A DNA stretch of 64,000 bases from Limimaricola sp027213785 (GCF_050847355.1 NZ_CP193755.1:2666001-2730000), one strand, 5' to 3'. Counted from the stretch's first letter, positions 37,401 through 46,362 are shown. Made by a program: numbers and translations. The notes: generated from the sequence alone by a model not told the origin.

Positions 37401-40072
37401 GCCGCGCCGAGGTGGTCGAGGGACTGGCCGAGTTCGACCTCGACCTCGACGCGCGCGATCTCTCCGCCGTGGGCGAGGCCGTGGACCGCCCGCTCGCGGG
37501 CGAGGCGCAGCTCAGCGCGCAGGGCTCCGCCGCGCTCGACGCCTCGACCTTCGACGTGACCCTCGATGGCCGCGCCACCAATCTCTCGACCGGCACGGCA
37601 GAGGCGGACGAGCTGTTCGGCGGCGAGCTGACGCTCTCGGGCCACGCGGTGCGTACCGGCCCCGAGGACCTGCTGGTCGAGAACCTGCGCGTCGCCTCCG
37701 AGGGCCTCAACGTCACGGGCTCTGCCACGATCGAGAACGGCGCGGGCGATTTCGACCTCGACATCGACATCGACGACCTCGCGCCCGTCGGCACGCTGGC
37801 GGGCCGCCCCCTCTCGGGCGCGGTCGATCTGAGGGCCAACGGCACCGCGAGCGCCGACCTGTCACGCTTCGACGTGACGCTCGACGGCACGACCTCGGAC
37901 GTGACCACCGGCATCGGCCAGCTCGACCCGCTGCTCGCGGGCGAGACGGTGCTCGACGCGCAGGTGATCCGCTCCGGCCCGCAGGACTTCGCCCTGCCCC
38001 GCTTCACGCTTGTGAACCCGCAGATCCGCGCCATGGGCGAGGCCACCGTGACCGACGGGCTGCCCACCGGCGATGTCGATATCGAGCTGACCGAGATCGC
38101 GCCCTTCACGCCGGGGCTGTCGGGTCCCGCCACCCTCTCGGCCAATGCTTCGGGCGACGCCGCGGGCGGCATCGACTTCGACGTGACCGGCCGCGCCCAA
38201 GGCACCGACATCGCCGCCACGGGCCGCGTCGCGCCGGAGGCGCAGGGCCGCCGGATCACCTTCAGCGCCGCGACCGAGATCGCGTCACTCGCGCCCTTCT
38301 CGCAGCTCGCGGGACGCCCCCTGGGCGGCAGCGTCGATCTCGACGCCGCGGGCAGCGTGATGCCGGATCTCTCCGCCTTCGACGTCACCATCGACGGTCA
38401 GGCCGCCAATCTCGACATCGGCGTCGAGGCGGCCTCTCGCCTGCTAGACGGCACCGGTTCGATCGATGCCCGGCTGAGCCGCGACGCCCCGGGCGAGATC
38501 GCGGTGCAGGATCTCGACATCCGCTTCCCGGCCTTTTCGGTGCAGGCCGATGCCACCGGCTCGGGCAGCAATCAAAGCGCCAGCTTCGAGGCGCGGCTGA
38601 ACGATATCGGCCTGTTCACCCCCGATTTCTCGGGGCCCGTCACGGCCTCGGGCACCGCCGCGCGCAACGCGACAGGCGATCTCGATCTGGACGTCTCTGC
38701 CACCGGGCCGGGCGGCACCTCGGCGGATGTCTCGGGGCGCTACCTCTCTAACGGCACGCTCGATCTCGACGTGACCGGCGAGGCGCAGCTCGGCCTCGTC
38801 AACGATCTGATCGAGCCGCGCCGTCTCGACGGCACCGCCCGCTTCGATCTCTCGGTCGAGGGGCCCCCGGCCCTTTCATCGGTGACCGGCACCATCTCTA
38901 CCGCCGGTGCCGAGCTCGCGGTGCCGACCGTCGGCCTCACGGTGCAGGACATCGACACCACCATCCGCCTCTCGGGCGATCGGGCGGAGCTGTCGCTCGC
39001 CGCGGCGCTGGAAAAGGGCGGCCGGATCGGCGTCTCCGGTCCCGTGGCGCTGACCGGCGGCTTCGACGCCGATCTGGTCATCACGCTCGACGATCTGGAG
39101 CTGCGCGACCCCGAGCTCTACCAGACCACCGCCGACGGACGGTTGAGCGTCACCGGCCCCTTGGCCGGCGGGGCGCTGATCTCCGGGCTGGTCGCCTTGG
39201 GCCAGACCGAGATCCAGGTGCCGTCTTCCGGCATCGGCGCTCTGGGCGACCTGCCGGAGGTGCGTCACGTCAACGCGCCGCAGGAGGTGCAGCGCACGCT
39301 GGCGCGGGCCGGGCTGAGCATCGCCGGGGTCGATATCGGCGAAAGCGCGGCCGAGGCCGATGGACCCTCCGGCCCGGGTTACGGGCTCGACGTGACCATC
39401 AGCGCGCCGTCGCGCATCTTCATCCGCGGCCGTGGCCTCGACGCCGAGCTGGGTGGCGAGCTGGAGATCAGCGGCACCACCAACCAGGTGATCCCCGTGG
39501 GCGAGTTCGAACTGATCCGCGGCCGGCTCGACATCCTGCAGCAGCGCTTCGAGCTCGACGAGGGCGGTGCCTATCTGCAAGGCGATTTCAGCCCCTTCAT
39601 CCGGCTGGTGGCCACCACCGAGGCCGCGACCGGCACGCAGGTGCGGATCATCATCGAAGGTCCGGCGAGCGAGCCCGGGGTGCGGTTCGAATCGACGCCC
39701 GACCTGCCGCAGGACGAGGTGCTGGCCCAGCTCATCTTCGGGCGCGACATCACCTCGCTTTCGCCGCTGCAGGCGGTGCAGCTCGCGGCGGCGGTGGGCA
39801 CGCTGGCGGGCACCGGCGGCGGCGGACTGATCGATGATTTCCGGGCCGATACCGGCCTCGACGATCTCGACATCACAACCGACGACGAGGGCAACGCCGC
39901 CGTACGCGCCGGCAAGTACCTTTCCGAGAACGTCTATACCGACGTCACCGTCGGCACCGACCAGACCTCGATCAACCTCAACCTCGACGTGACCGACGAC
40001 ATCACGGCGCAGGGCCGCGTCAGCAGCGATGGAGAGACCTCGCTCGGGATCTTCTTCGAACGCGACTACTGA
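34496..40072 (+). CDS. tamB: Translocation/assembly protein TamB, unusually long and repeat-rich
   Basis: Protein of 1858 residues, against about 1259 for E. coli TamB. A TTG start overlaps the tamA stop (TTGA), and the N-terminus is a membrane anchor/signal. Most of the protein is predicted beta-strand groove typical of AsmA/TamB bridges; the DUF490/TamB domain fills the last 350 or so residues and contains the conserved ISGTTNQVIPVGEFELIRG region. The middle holds tandem units with anchors at residues 710, 816, 922, 1028 and 1134: four intervals of exactly 106 residues. The next anchors, residues 541 and 1304, lie 169 and 170 residues away. It spans the periplasm as TamA's partner and may carry lipids. 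Confidence 0.93.
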   Translation: MKQLSRAAAITIATVAPTMLPAQEEQAERDRGFLTGLIEDNLSGAGREVIITGFQGALSSAASIEVMTIADEEGVWLRAENLVLDWNRSALLRGRLEVEELSAELIELTRPPVAGAEEAPAAEATPFSLPELPVSIRLDELSIDRLVLGEAFLDEEVALTVQGSAQLAGGEGEAQLTAERLGEKTGRFELSGSYSNDSRLLDLTLALEEAENGIAARALDLPGRPSVALRVEGAGPIDDFDAAISLATDGQPRISGDFALDRGEAPEGGTAPLAFSLDVDGDVTPLIAPDYAEFFGPDVGLAVTGSRGADGALALSRLSIEAQALTLDGSARIGADGWPESFDLNGSIGGEDGGPVVLPVAGGETRIGGADLALQFDASIGDQWVIDLTARDFARPRLTIPQFTVQGGGVIVRESDVAPSLFTADIDYTARGLQFDDEDLAEALGEQIAGEIVLERDGEGPVTIDRVTLDGPGIALDATGTVAGSENGFETSSTVELAAERLERFSGLTGLDLAGAADLDIDSTIRPLDGIFDVTLSGTTQDLALGIEPLDPYIGGAGEIALRAARDETGTRVENLAITTPGLTATAEADITSGASEARFDISVEDAGLALDGVEGPATLTGTASRDAAGVTRADVVAELPNGRAVIDATQAPEEEGEQVTLDMTADLRDIAPFSSIAGRDLSGAAVFSAEGTLAPDASTFDLVIDAETTDLVTGVAQADPLLRGQATLSGRALRSGPESFRVENLDMTSQSLRATGRAELNGGTATFDIDAAASDLGPVGEAVAMPLSGAIDISAAGSMQTDLSEADITLDASATDLVTGIAQADPLLRGRVEIAGHAVRSGEMAFSVEDLVLSAPWVRASGDAALDGTTATFDIEAEASDLSPLGEALDRPISGAARLYAAGTAETDGSAADLTLDAVTTDLVTGIAQADPLLRGRVALSGRATRTGPESFSVEDLKLDGPAVAATGRAEVVEGLAEFDLDLDARDLSAVGEAVDRPLAGEAQLSAQGSAALDASTFDVTLDGRATNLSTGTAEADELFGGELTLSGHAVRTGPEDLLVENLRVASEGLNVTGSATIENGAGDFDLDIDIDDLAPVGTLAGRPLSGAVDLRANGTASADLSRFDVTLDGTTSDVTTGIGQLDPLLAGETVLDAQVIRSGPQDFALPRFTLVNPQIRAMGEATVTDGLPTGDVDIELTEIAPFTPGLSGPATLSANASGDAAGGIDFDVTGRAQGTDIAATGRVAPEAQGRRITFSAATEIASLAPFSQLAGRPLGGSVDLDAAGSVMPDLSAFDVTIDGQAANLDIGVEAASRLLDGTGSIDARLSRDAPGEIAVQDLDIRFPAFSVQADATGSGSNQSASFEARLNDIGLFTPDFSGPVTASGTAARNATGDLDLDVSATGPGGTSADVSGRYLSNGTLDLDVTGEAQLGLVNDLIEPRRLDGTARFDLSVEGPPALSSVTGTISTAGAELAVPTVGLTVQDIDTTIRLSGDRAELSLAAALEKGGRIGVSGPVALTGGFDADLVITLDDLELRDPELYQTTADGRLSVTGPLAGGALISGLVALGQTEIQVPSSGIGALGDLPEVRHVNAPQEVQRTLARAGLSIAGVDIGESAAEADGPSGPGYGLDVTISAPSRIFIRGRGLDAELGGELEISGTTNQVIPVGEFELIRGRLDILQQRFELDEGGAYLQGDFSPFIRLVATTEAATGTQVRIIIEGPASEPGVRFESTPDLPQDEVLAQLIFGRDITSLSPLQAVQLAAAVGTLAGTGGGGLIDDFRADTGLDDLDITTDDEGNAAVRAGKYLSENVYTDVTVGTDQTSINLNLDVTDDITAQGRVSSDGETSLGIFFERDY
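36116..38407 (+). repeat. Tandem 318-bp units within tamB, flanked by 507/510-bp units
   Basis: Homologous anchor codons fall at 36623, 36941, 37259, 37577 and 37895 (four exact 318-bp steps). A second anchor at 36791 and 37109 gives the same 318 bp. The outer anchors at 36116 and 38405 are 507 and 510 bp away. Units share the phrase TDLVTGIAQADPLLRG at the strongest copies, and the DNA is also very similar there, which suggests recent unit duplication. Confidence 0.85.
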
Positions 40073-40080
40073 GGCGGATT

Positions 40081-40102
40081 CCCGCCGCGCGTGCGCGGCG
40101 GG
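40081..40102 (+). terminator. Hairpin after tamB
   Basis: Stem CCCGCCGCGC / GCGCGGCGGG with a two-base loop, eight bases after the tamB stop. It is very stable but lacks a T-run, so termination is probable rather than certain. Confidence 0.5.
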
Positions 40103-40161
40103 GCTCACGCCCGGAGCGGCGCCTGCCTATATGATCGGCAGATACCGAGAAGGATTCGCCC

Positions 40162-41538
40162 GTGCCCTTCGACCCGCTTCGTGCCGCCATCCGCTTCGGC
40201 ACCGGCCTGTCGCCGGTGCAGCCGCCCCCCGAGAGCGTCGCGGCAATGCTGCGACCGCTGAGCGGGCGTGACGAGATCGCCCGACAGTTTCCGATCCCCC
40301 CCTTCGGCGAGGCGCGACCGACCCTGGTCGAATGGTACGAGGCCGGCCGTGCCAAGCGCGCGGCCCGTGGCAGCGCGCAGGAGAAGGCCGCGCGCGATGC
40401 GCAGAACAAGCTGAGCGCCGCGGCGAGCGCGCTTGGCTGGCGCAATTTCGCGACCAGTCTTGCCCGTGGCGTCGCGGCGCCGGAAGGCGGGCTGCATGAG
40501 CGTCTGGTGCGGTTCTGGGCCGATCACTTCACCACGCGGGCACCAGTGCAGGCCTGGCGTCACCTGATCACCCCCTATGTCGAGGAGGCGATCCGGCCGC
40601 GCGTCGCCGCCCCCTTCGAGGAGCTGCTGATCGCCGTCGTCACTCACCCGGCGATGCTCGCCTATCTGGATCAGGCGCGATCGACCGGGCCGAACAGCCG
40701 CGCCGGGCGCCGCGGCGGTGGGCTGAACGAGAATCTCGCGCGCGAGCTTCTGGAACTGCACACGTTGGGTGTGGACGGTCCCTATGACCAGACCGACGTG
40801 CGCGAGCTGGCCGAGCTGCTCACCGGGCTGAGCTGGAGCCCCGCGCGCGGCCTGGAATACCGTCCGGACCGGGCCGAGCCGGGCGCCGAGACCGTGCTTG
40901 GCATGACCTTTTCCGACCGCGCCAGCTTCGACACGATCCGCGAGGCGCTCAGGATGCTGGCGCGTCACCCCGCCACCGCCCGTCACATGGCGCGCAAGAT
41001 CGCGGTGCATTTCGTGGCTGATGATCCCGACGAGGCGCTTGTGGCCACGCTCGAAACGGTCTGGCGCGACAGTCGTGGCGACCTTCTCGCGGTCACCGCG
41101 ACGCTTCTGGAACACCCCGCCGCCTGGTCGCCGGAGCCGCGCAAGATCAAGCAGCCTTACGGTTTCGTGCAGAGCGCGCTGCGGGCGCTCGGCGTGGCCC
41201 CGCAGGCGATCGCGGGGCTTGGCACGCCCGATCTCAGGCGGCAGCTGTACCAGCCCTTGATGCGGATGGGGCAGCCTTGGGAACGGCCGCCCGGCCCCGA
41301 TGGCTGGCCCGAGGCCGCCGAGGCCTGGATCACCCCGCATGGCATGGCCGCGCGGATCGACTGGGCGATGAACACGCCATCGGTGCTGCTCGACGACCTG
41401 CCCGACCCGCGCGCCTTCGTGCGGGTCGCCGTGGGTACCGACGCGCCGGAGGCGCTGGTCTTCGCGGCCCGGGCCGCCGAAAGCCGCGCCGAGGCGATCG
41501 GGGTGGTGCTGTCCAGCCCCGCCTTCCAGAGGAGATGA
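40162..41538 (+). CDS. DUF1800 family protein
   Basis: Protein of 458 residues of the DUF1800 family, recognised by LHERLVRFWADHFTTR, NLARELLELHTLGVDGPY and the C-terminal ASPAFQRR-like end (LSSPAFQRR). No signal peptide is obvious. Function unknown. It sits four bases before a DUF1501 gene; this pair is widely conserved and probably works together, likely on secreted or envelope-associated material because DUF1501 carries a Tat signal. Confidence 0.9.
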   Translation: MPFDPLRAAIRFGTGLSPVQPPPESVAAMLRPLSGRDEIARQFPIPPFGEARPTLVEWYEAGRAKRAARGSAQEKAARDAQNKLSAAASALGWRNFATSLARGVAAPEGGLHERLVRFWADHFTTRAPVQAWRHLITPYVEEAIRPRVAAPFEELLIAVVTHPAMLAYLDQARSTGPNSRAGRRGGGLNENLARELLELHTLGVDGPYDQTDVRELAELLTGLSWSPARGLEYRPDRAEPGAETVLGMTFSDRASFDTIREALRMLARHPATARHMARKIAVHFVADDPDEALVATLETVWRDSRGDLLAVTATLLEHPAAWSPEPRKIKQPYGFVQSALRALGVAPQAIAGLGTPDLRRQLYQPLMRMGQPWERPPGPDGWPEAAEAWITPHGMAARIDWAMNTPSVLLDDLPDPRAFVRVAVGTDAPEALVFAARAAESRAEAIGVVLSSPAFQRR

Positions 41539-41542
41539 CGGC

Positions 41543-42739
41543 ATGACCGGGATCGACAGACGCTCCGTGCTGCGCGGCGGCCTCGCGCTGGGATGCTCCG
41601 CCGCGGCGAGCCCGCTGCTGACGCCGATGGCCTTCGCCAGCGCGCCGTGGGAGAACCGGCTCGTCGTGATCGTGCTGCGCGGGGCGATGGACGGGCTCGA
41701 CGTGGTGCGCCCCGTGGGCGATCCCGCCCTCGCGGCGCTGCGCCCGACGCTGGCGGTCCAAGCCGATCCCGGCGCCATCGATGCGGGGTTCTACGCACTG
41801 CATCCGGCGCTCGACCGGCTGGCCCCGATGTGGAAACGCGGCGAGTTCGGCGCCGTCCATGCCGTCTCGACACCCTATCGCGACAAGCGCAGCCATTTCG
41901 ACGGGCAGGACCTGCTCGAAGCCGGGACGCCGGGACAGGCGGGGGCCGATGGCTGGCTCAACCGGATGCTGCAGACCATTCCGGGCCTTTCCGCCGAAAC
42001 CGCCTATGCGATCGGCCGCGAGGAGATGCTGATCCTGTCGGGCCGCGCCGCGACGACCCGCTGGTCGCCCGAGGCGCGGCTGGAGCTGACCCCGCAGGGG
42101 CGCCGGCTGCTGGAGCTTGTGACGCACGAGGATCCGCTGTTCCGCGACGCCGTGGCCGAGGCGATGGACATCGTCGACAGCCTCGCCGCCGAAGAGACCG
42201 GTCAGGCCGCTGAGATGGGTGACAACGGCGACGAGGCGCTGCGCGGCGACCATGTGCGGCTGGCCGAGTTCGCGGCCTCGCGGCTTCGGGGAGACAGCCG
42301 GATCGCCAGCTTCTCGCTCACCGGGTGGGACACCCATGAACGGCAGTCGGTCGGGCTAAGCCGGGCGCTGGGGCGGCTCGCCGATACGCTGTTGACGCTG
42401 GAGGCGGGGCTGGGCCCTGCATGGGAAAAGACCGCGGTGCTCTGCGTGACCGAGTTCGGCCGCACCGCGCGCGAGAACGGCACGAAGGGCACCGATCACG
42501 GCACCGGCGGCGCGATGCTCTATGCCGGCGGCGCGCTGCGCGGCGGGCGGGTGCTGGGCGACTGGCCCGGCCTGTCCGAGGCCGCGCTCTACGACCGGCG
42601 CGACCTGATGCCGACGCGCGACTTGCGCGCCCATGCGGGCTGGGTGATGCGCGGCCTGTTCGGCCTCGACCGGTCGGTGATCGAGGGATCGGTGTTCCCG
42701 GGGCTCGAACTCGGCGCCGATCCCGGACTGTTCGCCTGA
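41543..42739 (+). CDS. DUF1501 family protein with Tat signal
   Basis: Protein of 398 residues. The N-terminus RRSVLRGGLALG is a twin-arginine signal, so it is probably exported folded. The family resembles sulfatases/alkaline-phosphatase-fold proteins: GWDTHERQ, VTEFGRTARENGTKGTDHG and GGRVLGDWPGL are visible. The activity is not established. GAGGAG overlaps the end of the DUF1800 gene just upstream of the ATG, so the two are co-translated. The candidate metal-binding His and Asp residues are present, so it is probably active. Confidence 0.9.
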   Translation: MTGIDRRSVLRGGLALGCSAAASPLLTPMAFASAPWENRLVVIVLRGAMDGLDVVRPVGDPALAALRPTLAVQADPGAIDAGFYALHPALDRLAPMWKRGEFGAVHAVSTPYRDKRSHFDGQDLLEAGTPGQAGADGWLNRMLQTIPGLSAETAYAIGREEMLILSGRAATTRWSPEARLELTPQGRRLLELVTHEDPLFRDAVAEAMDIVDSLAAEETGQAAEMGDNGDEALRGDHVRLAEFAASRLRGDSRIASFSLTGWDTHERQSVGLSRALGRLADTLLTLEAGLGPAWEKTAVLCVTEFGRTARENGTKGTDHGTGGAMLYAGGALRGGRVLGDWPGLSEAALYDRRDLMPTRDLRAHAGWVMRGLFGLDRSVIEGSVFPGLELGADPGLFA

Positions 42740-42752
42740 GTGGCGGCACGGC

Positions 42753-43472
42753 TCAAAGCGCCGCCGGCGCCGCGAGCCGATCTTCGACCAGCGCCGCCAG
42801 CCGGTCGAAGGCCGGGCCCGCCACGCCCCCCTGCCGCGCGACGGACAGCGCCTCGGCCGCCGCGCAGAGCTTCGTATCGCCGGCGGCCTTCGCCACTCCG
42901 GCGAGGAACTGCGCCAGATAGGCCATGACCCGCTCGTCCGCGCGGCCGTGCCGCATCAGCTGGGCCGCCAGCGCCAGATCGTCGCGGAACGCCACCGGAT
43001 CGGGACGGATCTCCTCCCCGACCGGAAGGCACCCAAGTCCCCCGGGGCGGCGATCGGGCGGCACATGCGCGAGCAGCGCCTGCTGGAACTCGCCCAGTCG
43101 GCCGATCGGTTTGGGGAGAAAGCCGTCCGCCCCGGCCGCGCGCGCCGGCGCTTCGCCATCCGGATCGCCGGAGGTGGCCAGCAGCATGTCGATCCGCGGG
43201 GTGGCCTGCGCCAGTTCGAGGATCAACTCGATCCCCGAGCCGTCCGGCAGGCCGAGATCGACGATCACCGCGTCGGGGCGGTAGCCCCGCAGGTGGCGGC
43301 GGGCGTTGTGCAGGCTGTCGGCGCGGCGGATCCGGGCGCCGGAGCGCAGGCACAAGAGGCGCATCGCCTCGCAGGCGAAGCGGCTGTCCTCGACCAGCAG
43401 CACGGTCAGCCCGAGCAGCGGCCTGTCCGCGGTGGGCGCGCGCGCGCCGGGAAAGGTGATGTTGACCGGCAT
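42753..43472 (-). CDS. Response regulator receiver protein without a known output domain
   Basis: Protein of 239 residues. The receiver domain (about 22-140) has acidic E28/D29, phospho-acceptor D72 in VIVDLGLPDGSG, T100/S101 and K121 in FLPKP. The C-terminal 90 residues are helical, without a DNA-binding, EAL/GGDEF or Hpt histidine motif that I can recognise. AGGGAG precedes the ATG at 43472. No kinase gene is adjacent; the orphan HWE kinase at 14207 is a possible but unproven partner. Confidence 0.88.
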   Translation of the reverse strand: MPVNITFPGARAPTADRPLLGLTVLLVEDSRFACEAMRLLCLRSGARIRRADSLHNARRHLRGYRPDAVIVDLGLPDGSGIELILELAQATPRIDMLLATSGDPDGEAPARAAGADGFLPKPIGRLGEFQQALLAHVPPDRRPGGLGCLPVGEEIRPDPVAFRDDLALAAQLMRHGRADERVMAYLAQFLAGVAKAAGDTKLCAAAEALSVARQGGVAGPAFDRLAALVEDRLAAPAAL

Positions 43473-43624
43473 GCTGGGCTCCCTTTGGGGTCGGGCCCGA
43501 AGGACCCTTGCTTCGGGCAGTCTCGCCGGACAGGGTGAATCCCGTCTTAAGCCGCGACGATCCGCGCGGTTGCGCCACCGGGTCCGAGCCGCCATATCGC
43601 CCCCATGCCAGCAGGAGCTTTCCG

Positions 43625-44029
<405 letters not shown>

Positions 44030-44102
44030 CCGAGAGGCGGGGCCGACGGCCCGCACGACCCGAGATGAAAAACAACAGGGGGGTTGCCCCCGTGGAGATG
44101 CC

Positions 44103-44396
44103 ATGACCATCACCGCCGCCTTCGTGCTCTTCGCCGTGACATGGTTCATGGTGTTCTTCATCGTGCTGCCGCTGCGGCTCGTCACCCAAGGCGATGCGGG
44201 CGAGACGGTGCCCGGCACCCATGCCTCGGCCCCGGCCGATTTCCGGCTGGGCCGCAAGGCGAAGATCACCACGCTCTGGGCGGTGCCGATCTGGGCCGCG
44301 CTCTCGGCCTTCATCCTGTGGGGCGGCGTCACGGTGCGCGACATCGACGTGTTCGGCCGCATGGCCCCGGCCAACGGCCCGCTGGTCAGCGAGTAG
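44103..44396 (+). CDS. DUF1467 family membrane protein
   Basis: Protein of 97 residues with two hydrophobic helices (about 5-24 and 57-76) and the LPLRLVTQGDAGE motif of DUF1467. Function unknown; it is typically found beside methylmalonyl-CoA epimerase. GTGGAG precedes the ATG. Its last 11 bases overlap the end of the convergent EI24 gene. Confidence 0.88.
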   Translation: MTITAAFVLFAVTWFMVFFIVLPLRLVTQGDAGETVPGTHASAPADFRLGRKAKITTLWAVPIWAALSAFILWGGVTVRDIDVFGRMAPANGPLVSE

Positions 44397-45090
44397 CGGG
44401 CCGCCGCCGCGCCAGCCGGTGATAGAGATGCGTGAAGGTGGCCGCGCCCAGCACCGGCACCAGCAGGTTCACCACCGGCACCGTCAGCGGCACCGCCATC
44501 AGGCAGCCCGCGCCCCAGATCCGCAGCGGATGGCGCCGGCGCATGGCATGCGCCCCCGCCCGGCCCTCGCGCCGCATCGCCGCGACCTGGAAATACTCGC
44601 GCCCCAGCAGCCAGCCATTGACCCCGTAGAACAGGAAGGGCGCGGCGGGCGGAAAGGCGAGGCTCACCGCGAACGCCGCGACGTTCACGAGCACCAGCAC
44701 CGCGAGGAAGGCAAAGGTGTCGCGGATCTGGTCCGCCAGCGGGATCGTGCGGGCGGGCGGCAGGCCGGGATAGTGCCGGGCCTCGACCGCACCGGCCACT
44801 TCTTCGAGGAAGAAGCCGCTCATCATCGAGGCCACGGGTAGCATCAGGAACACCGAAAGGCCGAGCATCAGCAACAGCGAGCCCCAGCCCAGCGCGTCGT
44901 CGATCCACGCCACCTCGCCGATCAGAGGCAGCGTCACGCTGTCGGGCGCGAACAGCCCGACCAGCGCCAGAAGCCCGGCATAGAGCGCGACTAGAAGCCC
45001 CGCCGACAGGCCGATGCCGAGCCAGAGCACCCGGCGGAAGCGCGGGTCGAACATCTGCGCCAAGGCGCGCATGAAATCCGTCAGGATCAT
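44386..45090 (-). CDS. EI24 domain (CysZ-like) membrane protein
   Basis: Protein of 234 residues with several hydrophobic helices and the EI24 family phrase FFLEEVAGAVE near residue 100. The family includes the sulfate permease CysZ, but many members have no shown function. The ATG at 45090 overlaps the TGA of the upstream nitroreductase (ATGA); a GTG at 45102 is possible but would overlap more. The overlap implies co-translation. Confidence 0.88.
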   Translation of the reverse strand: MILTDFMRALAQMFDPRFRRVLWLGIGLSAGLLVALYAGLLALVGLFAPDSVTLPLIGEVAWIDDALGWGSLLLMLGLSVFLMLPVASMMSGFFLEEVAGAVEARHYPGLPPARTIPLADQIRDTFAFLAVLVLVNVAAFAVSLAFPPAAPFLFYGVNGWLLGREYFQVAAMRREGRAGAHAMRRRHPLRIWGAGCLMAVPLTVPVVNLLVPVLGAATFTHLYHRLARRRPATR

Positions 45091-45665
45091 GCCGAGCGCC
45101 ACTCCGTCAGCGCCATCACGTCGGGGCGCGGCCGCTCCGGCACCGCCACGGTCTCGGTGCCGATATGGATCAGGCCCGCGACGCTCTCGCCCTCGGCCAG
45201 CCCCAGCCCCTCGCGGCAGAATTCCGGGTCGTGGCTGGGCCAGCCCGTGAGCCAGTTCGCGCCCCAGCCCGCCGCCAGCGCCGCGTTCAGGAGCGACAGG
45301 CAGACGCAGGCGGCCGATTGGACCTGTTCGATCCGGGGCACCTTGTCGCTTTCCTTCGGGGCGGAGATCACCGCGACCGCGAGATCGGCGTCGCGAAACT
45401 GCGCCACCGCCTTGTCGCGCTTGCCCTCATCGATGCCCAGCGCCTCGGCGCGGGCGGGCACGCGTGCCGCCAGCCCTGCCAGCGCCGGCTTTTCCAGCAC
45501 GACGAGCCGCCATGGTTCGAGCTTGCCGTGATCCGGAACCCGCAGCGCGGCGGTGAGCAACGGCAGCAGCTCCTCGCGCGAGGGCACGGGCGCGGTCAGC
45601 GTCTTGGCGGGGCGGGAGCGGCGCTTCAGCAGGAAATCGAGCGCCTGCGGGTTGGGATCGGGCAT
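45087..45665 (-). CDS. Nitroreductase family protein (YdjA-like)
   Basis: Protein of 192 residues with the flavin-binding RRSRP segment at the N-terminus, VPDHGKLEPWRLVVL and GWGANWLTGW; these match the YdjA branch of FMN-dependent nitroreductases. It probably reduces a quinone or nitro compound with NAD(P)H; the natural substrate is unknown. CGGAG lies upstream of the ATG. It forms a two-gene unit with the EI24 gene. Confidence 0.9.
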   Translation of the reverse strand: MPDPNPQALDFLLKRRSRPAKTLTAPVPSREELLPLLTAALRVPDHGKLEPWRLVVLEKPALAGLAARVPARAEALGIDEGKRDKAVAQFRDADLAVAVISAPKESDKVPRIEQVQSAACVCLSLLNAALAAGWGANWLTGWPSHDPEFCREGLGLAEGESVAGLIHIGTETVAVPERPRPDVMALTEWRSA

Positions 45666-45782
45666 GTCGTCTCCGGAAGGCTTGGTCGCGCCCTTCCTGC
45701 CGCAGATCGCCGCCGGGGAAAAGGTGCCGCCCGGGATGCCAAGCGATGCCTTGGCCCGCTCAGGCGGGACCGCGTGCCCCGG

Positions 45783-46238
45783 TCAGATCGCCAGCGGCAG
45801 GATCATCGCCGCCGTGGCGATCGAAAGACCGAGCGGATAGCGGCCCGTGGCGCGCAGGCTGACCCATGCGGATTCCGGCCCGCCCGCGACGCGGCGCGCC
45901 CCGGTCAGCAGCAGCACTCCGGCCAGCATCGTGGCCGAGAGAAGCACCGCGAAGCTGGGCAACGCCTCGGGCGGGATCAGGGGGACCAGCACCGCCAGCA
46001 TCTTCACGTCGCCGCCGCCCATGGTGCCGATGGCAAAGAGCCCGAGCCCCGCGACGAAGACCGCGCCCCCGGCGATCAGCCGCATCCCGAGATCCGGCAT
46101 CAGCCCGAGGATCGCGCAGCCGATCCCGAGCAGCGCCACCGCGCCCACCAGCATGTTGGGGATCCGCATGTGTCGCAGGTCGGTCCAGATCATCGCGGCC
46201 ATCAGCGGCGCGGCAAGTATCAGCGGCAGGTCCTGCAT
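45783..46238 (-). CDS. A24 prepilin peptidase, CpaA-like
   Basis: Protein of 151 residues with about five hydrophobic helices and both catalytic aspartates of the type IV prepilin peptidase family: D20 in WTDLRHMRIPN and D77 in GGGDVKML. The length is that of CpaA/TadV, which lacks the methylase domain. It cleaves prepilin leaders for Flp/Tad pili. No other pilus gene is in the window, so its substrates lie elsewhere. Confidence 0.9.
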   Translation of the reverse strand: MQDLPLILAAPLMAAMIWTDLRHMRIPNMLVGAVALLGIGCAILGLMPDLGMRLIAGGAVFVAGLGLFAIGTMGGGDVKMLAVLVPLIPPEALPSFAVLLSATMLAGVLLLTGARRVAGGPESAWVSLRATGRYPLGLSIATAAMILPLAI

Positions 46239-46362
46239 CGGCTCGTCTCCGGCTCGGTCCGCGCCCGATGCGCGGCTCCGAAAGCCACCCTGCCCGGCCG
46301 GAGTGGGGATTCATGGGCCAAAGCGGGGCGCGTTCGTGGCAACGCGCCCCGCCGGTCTCGCC

